Notes: a model not told the origin generated them from the sequence alone. A stretch of DNA of 50,698 nucleotides from Phycisphaerae bacterium (GCA_030615025.1 JAUXAB010000021.1:1-50698); one strand, 5' to 3'. Shown: positions 1 through 8,627, counted from the first letter of the stretch. Made by a program: numbers and translations.

Positions 1-220
1 ATTGATTTGGGCTAAACAGCCGGCATCTTCGTCTTCCATATACTTAAGGCCCTTGACTGATGAACCTGCCGAACAGGCTGTCCGCAAGGCCATCCTCGCC
101 GTCGCCGAGACTGACAACCGGGACTCTACTCGAACCGAGCACCAAAAACAGCCGAGCATTCCAATTGCCGAATTGTCGCCGAAAAGCAAACCGGCCACAA
201 AAACACAAATAAAAAATTAG
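1..220 (+). CDS. C-terminal end of an unidentified protein (cut by window start)
   Basis: An open frame runs in from the left edge and stops with TAG at 218-220, giving about 72 visible residues. The visible part has a short Ala/Glu-rich helix-like stretch (EQAVRKAILAVAE) and a polar Lys/Pro/Ser/Thr tail typical of a disordered C-terminus. The first in-frame start-like codon (TTG at position 2) is probably internal. I do not recognise the family. It reads in the same direction as the flavoprotein genes that follow, but 142 bp of repeat-rich sequence lies between, so co-transcription is unclear. Confidence 0.45.
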   Translation, partial: LIWAKQPASSSSIYLRPLTDEPAEQAVRKAILAVAETDNRDSTRTEHQKQPSIPIAELSPKSKPATKTQIKN

Positions 221-232
221 CCTCGAAATGGC

Positions 233-362
233 AATGGAAAATCAAAGCTCAAAATGCAAAGTGCAAAACCACAGTGCAAAAATCAAAAACTTTTGAACTT
301 TATTCATTGTTCATTGTTCGTAGTTCGTAGTCTACGAACTATGAACTCATAACCACGAACTC
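233..362. repeat. AT-rich phrase repeats upstream of nfnA-like gene
   Basis: This 130 bp is built from short reiterated words (TGCAAAGTGCAAAACC, TTCATTGTTCATTGTTCG, GTAGTTCGTAG) and contains a perfect inverted repeat GTTCGTAG-T-CTACGAAC at 323-339. Its last word, ACGAACTCATG, supplies the ATG at 363. Related wording occurs near 40500 and 11290. I read this as a dispersed non-coding repeat rather than unique sequence. Confidence 0.55.
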
Positions 363-1235
363 ATGAAGGAAGCACAAACGGTGTCGCACAAAATTGTATC
401 CAAAAGGAAGCTTAGCGAGAACGTTTTCACCGCCGAAATCGAAGCCTCGCTTATTGCGCAGGCAGGAAAGCCGGGCCAGTTTGTCATTATCAGCATAAAC
501 AGCGAATACAGTGAGCGAATTCCTCTGACAATCGCCGATGCCGACCCCGAAAAGGGCACTATCCGTCTCATTTGGCAGCGCGTCGGTAAAACCACCGCCG
601 AATTGGCCGATATGAAGGCAGACGAGAAAATCGCCAACGTCGTCGGACCGTTGGGCAAGCCTACCCATATCGAAAATCTTGGCACCGTCGCTTGTGTCGG
701 CGGCGGAATCGGCAACGCCCCATTACTGCCTATTACAAAGGCCCTGAAAAAAGCCGGCAACAAAATCATCAGCATACTCGGAGCACGAACCAAGGATTTG
801 CTTATTCTCGAAGATGAATTCGACCGGATAAGCAACGAGCTGATAGTTACAACTGATGACGGTTCATACGGACGAAAAGCTCTGGTAACCGAACCGCTAA
901 AAGAACTCTGTCAGCGCGACCAAAAGCCGAATCAGGCCTTTGTAATCAGCCCGGCTATAATGATGAAGTTCTGCTGCGAGGTTACAAGGAAATTTAACAT
1001 TCCTACACAGGTCTCGCTAAACACCATTATGGTTGACGCTACAGGTATGTGCGGCGGCTGCCGCGTCGAAATTGACGGAAAACCGAAATTCGTATGTGTC
1101 GACGGCCCGGAGTTCGACGGCCATAAAGTCAACTTCGACTTGATGATGAAAAGATTGGATGCCTATAAAGACCAGGAACAAAAGGCATACGAACAGTATA
1201 AAGAACACAGATGCAAAATAGGCCTGGACAAATAG
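363..1235 (+). CDS. NfnA/SudB-type ferredoxin-NADP reductase subunit alpha (sulfide dehydrogenase beta)
   Basis: This is a 290-aa FAD- and [2Fe-2S]-containing small subunit of the NfnAB/SudAB complex, which moves electrons between ferredoxin, NADH and NADPH and is cytoplasmic. An FAD-binding beta-barrel with RIPLTI lies near residue 53, then the NAD-binding motif VGGGIGNAPL near 110-120. A C-terminal cluster motif follows: D225, C230, C233 and C245 match the three-Cys-plus-Asp ligation known for NfnA. The partner gene starts 70 bp downstream. The ATG at 363 lies in repeat sequence and has no Shine-Dalgarno. The GTG at 381 is preceded by AAGGAAG and may be the true start, giving 284 aa. Confidence 0.9.
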   Translation: MKEAQTVSHKIVSKRKLSENVFTAEIEASLIAQAGKPGQFVIISINSEYSERIPLTIADADPEKGTIRLIWQRVGKTTAELADMKADEKIANVVGPLGKPTHIENLGTVACVGGGIGNAPLLPITKALKKAGNKIISILGARTKDLLILEDEFDRISNELIVTTDDGSYGRKALVTEPLKELCQRDQKPNQAFVISPAIMMKFCCEVTRKFNIPTQVSLNTIMVDATGMCGGCRVEIDGKPKFVCVDGPEFDGHKVNFDLMMKRLDAYKDQEQKAYEQYKEHRCKIGLDK

Positions 1236-1305
1236 AATATTGAATATGGACTGTTTTTAACGTTTTTTCCAATTATCAATAATCAACTCTTAGGGACTCG
1301 TTACA

Positions 1306-2778
1306 GTGACGGACGAAGAAAGACAGGAGCTTCTAAAAAAGCAGAAAACAGATAAGCTTACACCCGCCGACAGATACAAAATCCCTCCTCAGGATATGCC
1401 CGAGCAGGACCCCGTCAAAAGAAGAAGCAACGTCAACGAAGTAGCGACCGGGTATACCGAAACGCACGCTCGACTCGAAGCAATGCGCTGTCTGCAGTGC
1501 AAAAAAGCCCCCTGTATCAAGGGCTGTCCTGTCCAGATAAAGATACAGGATTTTGTAGCGGCTATTTGCGATGGCGATTTCAAAAAAGCCCTTGCCGTCA
1601 TCAAGGAAAACTCACTTTTGCCGGCCGTTTGTGGCCGGGTTTGTCCGCAGGAAGTCCAGTGCCAGCAAACGTGCACAGTCGGCCTAAAATTCAAGGACCC
1701 CACTAAGGCCGTTTCAATCGGCCGACTGGAAAGATTTGTTGCTGACCTCGACCAGGAAGAGATCATTCCGACCGTCGCACCAGAGACCGGAATGAAAGTC
1801 GCTGTGATTGGCTCAGGCCCCGGAGGTATCGTCACCGCTGCTGATACCAGAAGAGCCGGCCACGATGTCACTATATTCGAGGCCTTCCATAAAACCGGCG
1901 GCGTGTTGGTCTATGGAATCCCGGAATTCAGACTTCCTAAAGCCATCGTACAAAAGGAAATCGACGTCCTTACCGAAATGGGTGTCAAAATCGTCTGCAA
2001 TTTCGTCGTCGGCAGGACAAGAACCATCGAGCAATTGATGAAGGAAGATGGCTTCGATGCAGTCTATATTGGCGTCGGAGCCGGTCTGCCGAGGTTTATG
2101 GGTATCGAAGGCGAGTCTCTTGTCGGCGTATTTAGTGCCAACGAATACCTCACGCGTGCAAATCTTATGAAGGCATACGACTTCGGCAAAGGTGCCGATA
2201 CCCCGATCGTCCGCTCAAAGAAAGTCGCCGTCATCGGCGGCGGCAACGTCGCTATGGACTCGGCCAGAACGGCCGTCAGACTCGGAGCAGAAAAGGTCTA
2301 TCTGGTCTATCGAAGAACCGAAAAGGAAATGCCTGCTCGAATTGAAGAAGTCCATCATGCAAAGCAAGAGGGTGTCGAATTTCACATATTGCAAAGCCCA
2401 AAACGGGTAATCGGCGATCAAAACAGCCGCGTAACTGCAATCGAGTGTCTGAAGTATCGGCTCGGCGAGCCGGACGAGTCCGGCCGGCGAAGGCCTATCC
2501 CTATAGAAGGCTCAGAGTTCCAAATCGATGTTGACACTTGTATCATAGCGATTGGCAATATTGCAAATCCGTTGATTCGCCAGACCACCGCTGGCCTGGA
2601 GTTCAACAAGTGGGGAAATATCCTTGTTGATGAAAACTGCAAAACCTCATTGGACGGTGTTTATGCCGGCGGAGACATCGTCCTCGGCGCCGCCACCGTA
2701 ATCCTCGCAATGGGCCAGGGCCGAATCGCCGCCGCCGCCATAAACGATTACTTAGCGAAGAAGAAACAAAAATCCTAA
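1306..2778 (+). CDS. NfnB/SudA-type NADPH oxidoreductase subunit (glutamate synthase small-subunit family)
   Basis: This 490-aa large subunit partners the preceding gene. The N-terminus carries two [4Fe-4S] sites: CLQCKKAPCIKGCP near residues 63-76, and CGRVCPQEVQCQQTC near 109-123. It is followed by the FAD dinucleotide fold VAVIGSGPGG (near 165-174) and the NADP fold VAVIGGGNVAMDSA (near 307-320). A family glutamate synthase small subunit (GltD) would look similar, but the adjacent NfnA-like gene and the absence of a GltB large subunit favour NfnB/SudA. It starts at GTG 1306 with AGGGA about nine bases upstream. The pair fits fermentative or anaerobic redox balancing. It converges on the minus-strand gene ending at 2832. 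Confidence 0.9.
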   Translation: MTDEERQELLKKQKTDKLTPADRYKIPPQDMPEQDPVKRRSNVNEVATGYTETHARLEAMRCLQCKKAPCIKGCPVQIKIQDFVAAICDGDFKKALAVIKENSLLPAVCGRVCPQEVQCQQTCTVGLKFKDPTKAVSIGRLERFVADLDQEEIIPTVAPETGMKVAVIGSGPGGIVTAADTRRAGHDVTIFEAFHKTGGVLVYGIPEFRLPKAIVQKEIDVLTEMGVKIVCNFVVGRTRTIEQLMKEDGFDAVYIGVGAGLPRFMGIEGESLVGVFSANEYLTRANLMKAYDFGKGADTPIVRSKKVAVIGGGNVAMDSARTAVRLGAEKVYLVYRRTEKEMPARIEEVHHAKQEGVEFHILQSPKRVIGDQNSRVTAIECLKYRLGEPDESGRRRPIPIEGSEFQIDVDTCIIAIGNIANPLIRQTTAGLEFNKWGNILVDENCKTSLDGVYAGGDIVLGAATVILAMGQGRIAAAAINDYLAKKKQKS

Positions 2779-2831
2779 GAAAATCAGTCTCTTCGCTTTC
2801 AAATCAGGGCATAGCTGTCGTCGTCCATCCA

Positions 2832-3998
2832 CTATTTCTTTGGCTTTGATGTTGGCGGTGCCTTCGGCGATTTGCCGAGGACCTGCTCCATCTTTTCTGC
2901 TCTCAGCTTCTTTAATTCTTCCGTCAAATCACTTTCGCGCAGCATAAATTCAATAAAATACTTTCCGCCATCCATGGGGATACTTATCTTGCCGACATAA
3001 CCCTCACCGCCAGATGTCTTCGCGGCCCCAAGGCCCAAGCCGGCAGACGGCTCTGGCCCTTTTATCTTTATGTAATTACCATTAAAATCGATATCCACTT
3101 CTCCATCTATGGAACTTACTATATTCCGCAGGGCCTGGCTGAGCTTTATATTTTGCATGTTAACAACTATTATCTCTTCTAACCATGAAGGGTAGGCCTT
3201 GACTACAAACAGCTCCATACCGGTCCACCCGGCAAGCCTTTGGATTATCACATCTGCGCTTTCATCTTTAAAGGAAATATCAACCACCTGGTCAAGCACC
3301 GCTTCCCGAAAATCCTCCTCAATAACAACTCTTATCACAGGAACCTGATTAGGGAAATCCATTCCAGAGACATACCAATAAGGTGTATTTCGTTCATTAC
3401 CTGCCTGCTCCAACAAAATAGCAAGCGTTACAGGCAAGAACCATTCATCAATCGCCATTCCACTAACTATCTCACATATTATTTCAGGTATATCATACGG
3501 CACAAAAGAGATTTCTCCAACGCTCCTTCTTATCATTGACACGACGTCCCCTGGAGATACCTCGCCTTCAAATGTTATATTCACAGAATAGATTTTCTTG
3601 AGCAGCTCAAGTTGTTTAGTGGTGGGTCTGCCAAGAATATGCTCTAATTCCTGCCGGGGATATATAGTAATCTCCTCACTACCCACTGCGTAGCGCATGA
3701 ACAACGCGTTCAGCATTTCTGTCAAACTATCGGCCAAAGGCCCACTCAGTGATATCGACAACCTGGTAGCCTCTCCGTAGGGCAGCTTCCACACCGCCTC
3801 ATCCGACAAAACAATTTTTACTTCTGCTGTTTCCCCGATTTTTTTTAGGGCCTGGGCGATAGTAACATCATTTAATTGAATCTTCGCGTCCTTGCTGAGT
3901 TTTTCCTGCAATTGCAGCTTATCTGCCCGCACATAGCCGGCCCCAATACCAATTATGACAACCGCAATTATCATTTTTCTTAAACTAATCGCTTTCAT
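2832..3998 (-). CDS. Exported protein with STN/secretin-N-like repeats, unknown role
   Basis: This is a 388-aa protein with an N-terminal signal peptide (hydrophobic residues about 8-24, then ADKLQ). Two stretches, residues about 32-110 and 240-310, have the pattern of short STN or secretin N-type domains (LNDVTIAQALKKIGETAEV; FKDESADVIIQRLAG). No secretin beta-barrel follows, and the C-terminus is Lys/Pro-rich. It is the third gene of a minus-strand unit after an ECF sigma factor and a membrane anti-sigma-like gene, with only 29 bp separating it from the latter. AAGGAG lies seven bases before its ATG. A role as the periplasmic sensor or effector of that sigma factor is possible but is inference. 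Confidence 0.65.
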   Translation of the reverse strand: MKAISLRKMIIAVVIIGIGAGYVRADKLQLQEKLSKDAKIQLNDVTIAQALKKIGETAEVKIVLSDEAVWKLPYGEATRLSISLSGPLADSLTEMLNALFMRYAVGSEEITIYPRQELEHILGRPTTKQLELLKKIYSVNITFEGEVSPGDVVSMIRRSVGEISFVPYDIPEIICEIVSGMAIDEWFLPVTLAILLEQAGNERNTPYWYVSGMDFPNQVPVIRVVIEEDFREAVLDQVVDISFKDESADVIIQRLAGWTGMELFVVKAYPSWLEEIIVVNMQNIKLSQALRNIVSSIDGEVDIDFNGNYIKIKGPEPSAGLGLGAAKTSGGEGYVGKISIPMDGGKYFIEFMLRESDLTEELKKLRAEKMEQVLGKSPKAPPTSKPKK

Positions 3999-4027
3999 AT
4001 TTGTCTCCTTTATCTCAGAATTCTTAT

Positions 4028-4546
4028 TTACAACAAACAGGCAAAATCATTTTCGTCTCTACTTATACCATTATCCGCCAGCACCGGTTCCGGCATACGG
4101 ATTATTATCCACGCCGCCCGGCTGCCATTTTTCTCTTTATCTCCATTGGCATCAATTATCTTAATATCGCACTTCGCCACCCTTTTCAGACTTATTCCCC
4201 CCCCAACCATCACCGTTGCTTTAGCAGATGTGTGTTTAATCTCAACTTTTGCTGACCCTTTGCTCTCAACAAACTTGACTACCGCTCTTCCCCTATTCTC
4301 AAATCGTACTGTTGTCGGCGTATCCGTTCTAACGGCCACGAGGACAAACACAACTGCCGCAGCGGCAGCAAAACCTGCTGCTATCTTGAAGACGGTTCGG
4401 AATCTGAGCCGAGAAGTTGTGCTCTGCCGGGCCTGGTCCAGTCGTCTCGATATGGCTGTGTTCAATCTGTCCCAGTCAACAGCCTCCAACTGCTCGGTAG
4501 TATTGCGCTCGATAAGCAAATCTATTTGTTCGTTCTTGTCTTTCAT
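4028..4546 (-). CDS. Single-pass membrane protein, probable anti-sigma factor
   Basis: This 172-aa protein has an N-terminal cytoplasmic segment of about 50 charged residues containing WDRLNTAISRRLDQARQ. One strong membrane helix spans about 53-72 (Ala/Val-rich), and a periplasmic part of about 100 residues follows. It sits between an ECF sigma factor (30 bp upstream) and an exported STN-like protein. That position and topology are those of anti-sigma factors in planctomycetal ECF modules. I see no zinc-binding HxxxCxxC motif, so it is not a ZAS-type anti-sigma. The functional call rests mostly on context. Confidence 0.6.
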   Translation of the reverse strand: MKDKNEQIDLLIERNTTEQLEAVDWDRLNTAISRRLDQARQSTTSRLRFRTVFKIAAGFAAAAAVVFVLVAVRTDTPTTVRFENRGRAVVKFVESKGSAKVEIKHTSAKATVMVGGGISLKRVAKCDIKIIDANGDKEKNGSRAAWIIIRMPEPVLADNGISRDENDFACLL

Positions 4547-4576
4547 TTCCTGCTCTCACTAAAATCGAATCCGCAC

Positions 4577-5146
4577 TCATAAATGGTCTTTCAACAGGCC
4601 TTTTAGCTTCTGCCTTGCCCGAAAGACATGCCACCTTGCCGCCTCAACCGAACAGCCCATAATTTCAGATACTTGTCTATGTGACAAATCCTTCAATCCA
4701 AAAAGTGCTATCGCCTTAGCTTCTTTTTTCGACAGTTTCAACATCGCCTGCTGGATTGCTTCTTTCAACTCCCGGGCACTGGCCCTCTCGACCGGCGAGA
4801 GGTTTTTTTTGTTCTCATAGTAGCCAGCGACCTTTACTTTCTCTGCTCTGCGCTTAGCTGCTCTTGCCCGACTGATTGCCGCGTTGGCAACAATCCGCAG
4901 CAGCCAAACCTCGAATCGTTTCGGATTTCTTAATTTGCCGATACCCAGATAAGCCTTAACAAAACCGGCCTGAACAACTTCGGCTGCTTCATTTGCATTG
5001 CCCAGCATTCTGACAGCCATACGCATTACACGACGTTGATACAGCCTGACAAGCTTGTCAAACGCGTTTCGGTCTCCTGCCTGGCTGGCCTTAACCAGCC
5101 GTTCAATATCACTGGTGTTTGCTTTCTGACCGTCGTTCACAAACAT
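4577..5146 (-). CDS. ECF-type RNA polymerase sigma factor
   Basis: This is a 189-aa sigma-70 family protein of extracytoplasmic-function size. Region 2 covers about residues 17-90 (AFDKLVRLYQRRVMRMAVRM, then NPKRFEVWLLRIVANAAISR). Region 4 with its helix-turn-helix covers about 130-185 (LSHRQVSEIMGCSVEAARWH). The linker is basic (RARAAKRRAEKVK). It heads a three-gene minus-strand unit, so the two downstream membrane and exported proteins probably regulate it or are its targets. GAGGAC precedes the ATG at very short spacing. I see no clear GGAAC-type autoregulated promoter in the 283 bp upstream. Confidence 0.92.
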   Translation of the reverse strand: MFVNDGQKANTSDIERLVKASQAGDRNAFDKLVRLYQRRVMRMAVRMLGNANEAAEVVQAGFVKAYLGIGKLRNPKRFEVWLLRIVANAAISRARAAKRRAEKVKVAGYYENKKNLSPVERASARELKEAIQQAMLKLSKKEAKAIALFGLKDLSHRQVSEIMGCSVEAARWHVFRARQKLKGLLKDHL

Positions 5147-5321
5147 GTCCTCACTGTTATAGACGCGCGAGTCGCTCCAAACGTTAGTAAATTTTTAAAG
5201 AAAAATCGTCCCTGCAAGCATAATTTGTATGTCGCTTAAAATGGTTATGTCCGGAACATTCCCATTTTTGAAGTGCTTATCCAGCCAGCCGCATCTAACT
5301 CCCTCCCGGCTGTCGAAGTAT

Positions 5322-5350
5322 TTGACAATCTCCCTTTTCTTTAGTAATAT
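5322..5350 (+). promoter_or_regulatory. Sigma-70 type promoter for the DUF1015 gene
   Basis: TTGACA at 5322-5327 and TAATAT at 5345-5350 are separated by 17 bp, close to the housekeeping consensus. Transcription would begin near 5357, leaving a leader of about 70 nt before the ATG at 5430. The rest of 5147-5429 shows no gene. Confidence 0.6.
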
Positions 5351-5429
5351 TCTTAATTCTGCAATTTCTCAGAATCGTTATAAGTGAATTTACCAGTTAG
5401 CAAATAGAATAGTCAATAGAAAATAGTAA

Positions 5430-6740
5430 ATGGAAGTTAAGCCGTTCAAAGCATTTAGGTTCGACTCTGACATGGTTGGCGATGTGGGTAGCTGCATTTC
5501 TCCCCCGTATGATGTCATCAGTCCGGACCAACAGCAACAGCTCTATGAAAAAAGCAAATATAATATCGTTCGCATAATCAAAGGGAAAACCACCGCTTTT
5601 GACAATGACGACAACAATCAGTACACAAGGGCCGCCGACTATCTGAACACATGGATAGAGAAAGGCGTCTTAAAACAGGACCAGGCCGAAACTATCTACG
5701 CTTACGTTCAGGATTTCGAGCTGACTGTCGGCCATTTTCGGCGAAGTAGCTTTATTGCTTTAGCCAGGCTCGAAGAATTCGGCAAGACTGTTAGACCTCA
5801 TGAGGAAACGCTCGATGAGCCAAAAATCGACCGGCTCAACCTCAAAAGAGCAACTGTGGCGAAGTTCGGCCTCGTCTTTATGCTCTATGGGGATGAACAA
5901 AAAATCGCAGACAAAATCATTGAAGACACGACCACACAAAAACCGCTTGTTGATTGCCTTGATGAACAAAATGTCCGGCACCGCCTGTTCACTATAAGCG
6001 CAAAGGATGACATCGATGCTATTGCCAATATGATGGTCGATAAAGACTGTATCATAGCTGATGGGCATCACCGTTATGAGACGGCTTTGAATTACTACAA
6101 AGAGACCGGCAACCCTGCAGCCGCCTATCAAATGACCGCTTTTGTCAATACCCGTCACGCTGGGTTAATCATTTTGGCTACCCACCGCCTTGTCAGTAAC
6201 CTCGAGAACTTCCGGTTTGAAGAATTTATTGCTGCTCTCAAAGAGAATTTTGTAATTACTGAGTTGCAGTTTGACTCGCCCCTGGCCAAGTCAGACGCCA
6301 GGCAAGAGATGTCTGCAAGAGTGATAGCTGAGTGTGACAAGGAAAGAAACGCTTTCGGAATTTACGGCGGAAATAGTGGCTTTTACCTGGCAGTCTTGAA
6401 AGACAGGCAAGCGATGGATTCAGCTGCTCCGAATATGAGCGGAGCCTGGAAGTCGCTTGATGTCTCTGTGCTGCATAAATTGGTTCTCGAAAAGCTGTTG
6501 GGAATCGGCGAGAAAGAACTGGCAGGCGGTGCCAATATTGAATACGTGAAAGATACTGGCAATGCCGTTGACGAATCAATCGCCAAAGTCGACACCGGTC
6601 AGAGGCAACTGGCGTTCTTTGTTAGCCCGCCAAAGATGCAACAGCTAAGGATGGTTACTGCCGCTGGCGAAAAAATGCCGCAAAAGTCGACTTACTTTTA
6701 TCCCAAAATGTATACCGGCTTGACGATTAACAAATTGTAA
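5430..6740 (+). CDS. DUF1015 family protein
   Basis: This 436-aa cytoplasmic protein is recognised as DUF1015 by its opening PFKAFRF followed by SPPYDVIS, the central IADGHHRYETAL (near residues 209-220) and the long C-terminal half. Its biochemical activity is not settled as far as I can say. Members commonly lie next to class V aminotransferase and phosphoglycerate dehydrogenase genes, which suggests a serine-related role. Here the aminotransferase follows 79 bp downstream, while no serA-like gene is in the window. The start has no obvious Shine-Dalgarno and is preceded by AT-rich repeat-like sequence (AATAGTCAATAGAAAATAG). Confidence 0.85.
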   Translation: MEVKPFKAFRFDSDMVGDVGSCISPPYDVISPDQQQQLYEKSKYNIVRIIKGKTTAFDNDDNNQYTRAADYLNTWIEKGVLKQDQAETIYAYVQDFELTVGHFRRSSFIALARLEEFGKTVRPHEETLDEPKIDRLNLKRATVAKFGLVFMLYGDEQKIADKIIEDTTTQKPLVDCLDEQNVRHRLFTISAKDDIDAIANMMVDKDCIIADGHHRYETALNYYKETGNPAAAYQMTAFVNTRHAGLIILATHRLVSNLENFRFEEFIAALKENFVITELQFDSPLAKSDARQEMSARVIAECDKERNAFGIYGGNSGFYLAVLKDRQAMDSAAPNMSGAWKSLDVSVLHKLVLEKLLGIGEKELAGGANIEYVKDTGNAVDESIAKVDTGQRQLAFFVSPPKMQQLRMVTAAGEKMPQKSTYFYPKMYTGLTINKL

Positions 6741-6751
6741 AAAATTGTGTA

Positions 6752-6799
6752 GATTCCCGCTCCCCGATCGGGGTCGAGGACAAGTTTCGCGGGAATGAC
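6752..6799. repeat. Palindromic repeat with GATTCCCGC / GCGGGAATGAC arms
   Basis: ATTCCCGC near 6753-6760 pairs with GCGGGAAT at 6789-6796. The interior holds a second perfect palindrome, CCCCGATCGGGG (6762-6773). The element fills most of the gap between the DUF1015 and aminotransferase genes. I recognise the arm sequence as a motif dispersed in many environmental genomes. There is one copy here. It could also act as a hairpin in the intercistronic mRNA. Confidence 0.6.
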
Positions 6800-6819
6800 G
6801 AAAAGAAGGGACATCATAT

Positions 6820-7908
6820 ATGGTAGATTGGAAAAACCCGCCAAGATTATTCATCCCCGGCCCGGTAAAGGTCAACGAAGATGTTCTGCAGCAGCTTGCA
6901 CGCCCGACGCTGGGACATCGTGGTAAAGAATATGCTCAGTTACACGCTGAGACCGTCGATATGCTCACAAAAATTCTCTTCACCGAACAGAATGTCTTTT
7001 TGTCCACGTCCTCAGCCTCCGGAATTTGGGAAGCGGCTATTCGCAATTGCGTTGGCTTCGACGAGACTGTCCTGTGTACCTGCTGTGGTGCCTTCAGCGA
7101 CAAGTGGGCAACGGTGGTCAAGAGCTGTGGCAGAAAAGTCGAGGAACTAAAAGTCGATTGGGGCAAACCGATTTTGCCCGAAATGATTGACGAGAAACTC
7201 GCAACCGGTAAATGCGCCGCTGTTACCCTTGTGTACAATGAGACAAGCACCGGCCTGACAAATCCGCTCTATGAAGTAAGCGAGATGATGAAAGACAAAT
7301 ATCCCGATGTGCTGGTCTTCGTTGATTCGGTCAGCGCGATGGTTGGCCTGCCTTTGCATTTCGACCAGCTTGGCTGGGATGTAACATTTGCCTCGGTACA
7401 GAAAGCATTTGCAATTCCGCCTGGACTGGCTGTAGCTGCGGTAAGCAATAGAGCTTTGGAAAAAAGTAAAGATGTCCCTGGTCGGGGTTATTATTTTGAT
7501 TTCCAGCTCTTCGCGAAATCAAACGCCAAAAACCAAACCCCTACCACGCCGAATATCCCCCACATTATGGCCTTGAATTATCAGTGTAAAAAGCTGCTCG
7601 ACGAGGGCATGGAAAAGGTCTGGCAGCGTCATAAGCAAATGGGTGATTTTGTAAGGGCCTGGGCCAAAGAGAAATTTGCCTTATTTTGTGACGAAAAGTA
7701 TGCCTCTAATACTCTCACAGCGGTTAAAAATACACAAGGCATCAATGTCGCTGAAACTATTAATGCGATACAGCAAAAGCACAATACCGTTTTCGGAAAC
7801 GGCTACGGCAAGCTAAAAGAGGAAACTTTCCGCATCGCTCACATGGGCGATATTACTCTTGATGACCTCAAAGAGCTCCTCGGCTGGATCGACGACGAAA
7901 TCGGATGA
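6820..7908 (+). CDS. Class V (alanine-glyoxylate/serine type) aminotransferase
   Basis: This 362-aa PLP enzyme has the fold-type I motifs of the AGAT/SPT branch: PGPVKV near the N-terminus, STSSASGIWEAA for cofactor phosphate, FVDSVSAMVGLP with the Asp that contacts the pyridine nitrogen, and the Schiff-base lysine K195 in SVQKAF. Likely reactions are alanine- or serine-glyoxylate transamination, or phosphoserine transamination. Sequence alone does not choose between them. AAGAAGGGA stands about nine bases before the ATG. The DUF1015 partner upstream hints at serine metabolism. An intrinsic terminator follows. Confidence 0.85.
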   Translation: MVDWKNPPRLFIPGPVKVNEDVLQQLARPTLGHRGKEYAQLHAETVDMLTKILFTEQNVFLSTSSASGIWEAAIRNCVGFDETVLCTCCGAFSDKWATVVKSCGRKVEELKVDWGKPILPEMIDEKLATGKCAAVTLVYNETSTGLTNPLYEVSEMMKDKYPDVLVFVDSVSAMVGLPLHFDQLGWDVTFASVQKAFAIPPGLAVAAVSNRALEKSKDVPGRGYYFDFQLFAKSNAKNQTPTTPNIPHIMALNYQCKKLLDEGMEKVWQRHKQMGDFVRAWAKEKFALFCDEKYASNTLTAVKNTQGINVAETINAIQQKHNTVFGNGYGKLKEETFRIAHMGDITLDDLKELLGWIDDEIG

Positions 7909-7944
7909 GATTACTATTGAGCTTTATTAGCTGTTAGCCATATT

Positions 7945-7975
7945 AAGCCCCTCGTTTCACCGGGGCTTTTCCTTT
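7945..7975 (+). terminator. Intrinsic terminator after the aminotransferase gene
   Basis: AAGCCCC at 7945-7951 pairs with GGGGCTT at 7962-7968 around a 10-nt loop, followed by a T-rich run. It closes the DUF1015-aminotransferase unit and faces the convergent deacylase gene. Confidence 0.75.
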
Positions 7976-7993
7976 CTATCCGCCATACGCTAA

Positions 7994-8458
7994 TCATGAG
8001 GTTACATGGTAGCTGAATTCAAGTACCTTGGGCGCAACCAGCTTTCGGTAATCATCCATACTCATCCGTATCGCTTTTTCGTGCGAGCCGGCCTGGAACG
8101 TGATATGGTCGTCCTTCTCTAAAGTCTTGTCTATAACAGTGGGCAAATCATACAAGTTGCCAAAGGGCGGCTCCGCTCCCAGCTCGCAGTCGTCAAATAT
8201 TTTCTCGATATCTTTTTCCTCAGCCAGCTTGACTGATTTGGCCCCCAGCTGACTTTTCAAGGCACGCAGGTCAATCTTGTAACACGCTGGAAGGACACAC
8301 ATCACATACTTACCGTCGGCCTTAACAATCACAGGTTTGGCTACGTATTGCCCCGGCTCATGTTCTACTGCCGCCATCTGCTGCGCCGTAAACGCCGGTT
8401 CGTGTTTAGTAACCTCGTATTTTACTCCCGACTTGTCTAAAAATTTTATCACTCGCAT
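7994..8458 (-). CDS. YbaK/ProX-type aminoacyl-tRNA deacylase
   Basis: This 154-aa single-domain protein of the YbaK/EbsC family hydrolyses mischarged aminoacyl-tRNAs in trans. Family features seen are VKYEVTKHEPAFTAQQMA at the N-terminus, AKPVIVKADGKYVMCVLPA with the conserved lysine, and the GAEPPFGNLYDLPTVID segment lining the active site. The start at 8458 is chosen over a longer frame beginning at 8542 because GGAGAC lies eight bases upstream and the family begins here. It is monocistronic or last in a minus-strand run. Confidence 0.85.
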   Translation of the reverse strand: MRVIKFLDKSGVKYEVTKHEPAFTAQQMAAVEHEPGQYVAKPVIVKADGKYVMCVLPACYKIDLRALKSQLGAKSVKLAEEKDIEKIFDDCELGAEPPFGNLYDLPTVIDKTLEKDDHITFQAGSHEKAIRMSMDDYRKLVAPKVLEFSYHVTS

Positions 8459-8567
8459 CTTAAGTCTCCAAAAAATGCCAAGAATCGCCTGACAACAATT
8501 TCGTATGCAGTTATTTCTATCTACAAAGATTCGGCGTGTCAATTACTGATATGAAAATTTAGCCCAC

Positions 8568-8591
8568 TCAGGCCAGGAAGCAAGGGCCTGA
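8568..8591. other. Hairpin between methyltransferase and deacylase genes
   Basis: TCAGGCC (8568-8574) pairs with GGCCTGA (8585-8591) around a 10-base loop. No T-run follows on either strand, so it is not a clear terminator. It lies just after the methyltransferase stop on the minus strand and may stabilise that transcript's 3' end. Confidence 0.3.
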
Positions 8592-8627
8592 CCGGTGCGA
8601 AATGGCTGCTGGTGCCAAGACATGCGC

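Noticed and set aside
8562-8615. Possible small SRP RNA (CAGGCCAGGAAGC wording)
   Set aside because: The conserved GGAA tetraloop flanked by the symmetric AGCAG loop is not formed; only a simple 7-bp hairpin is supported.
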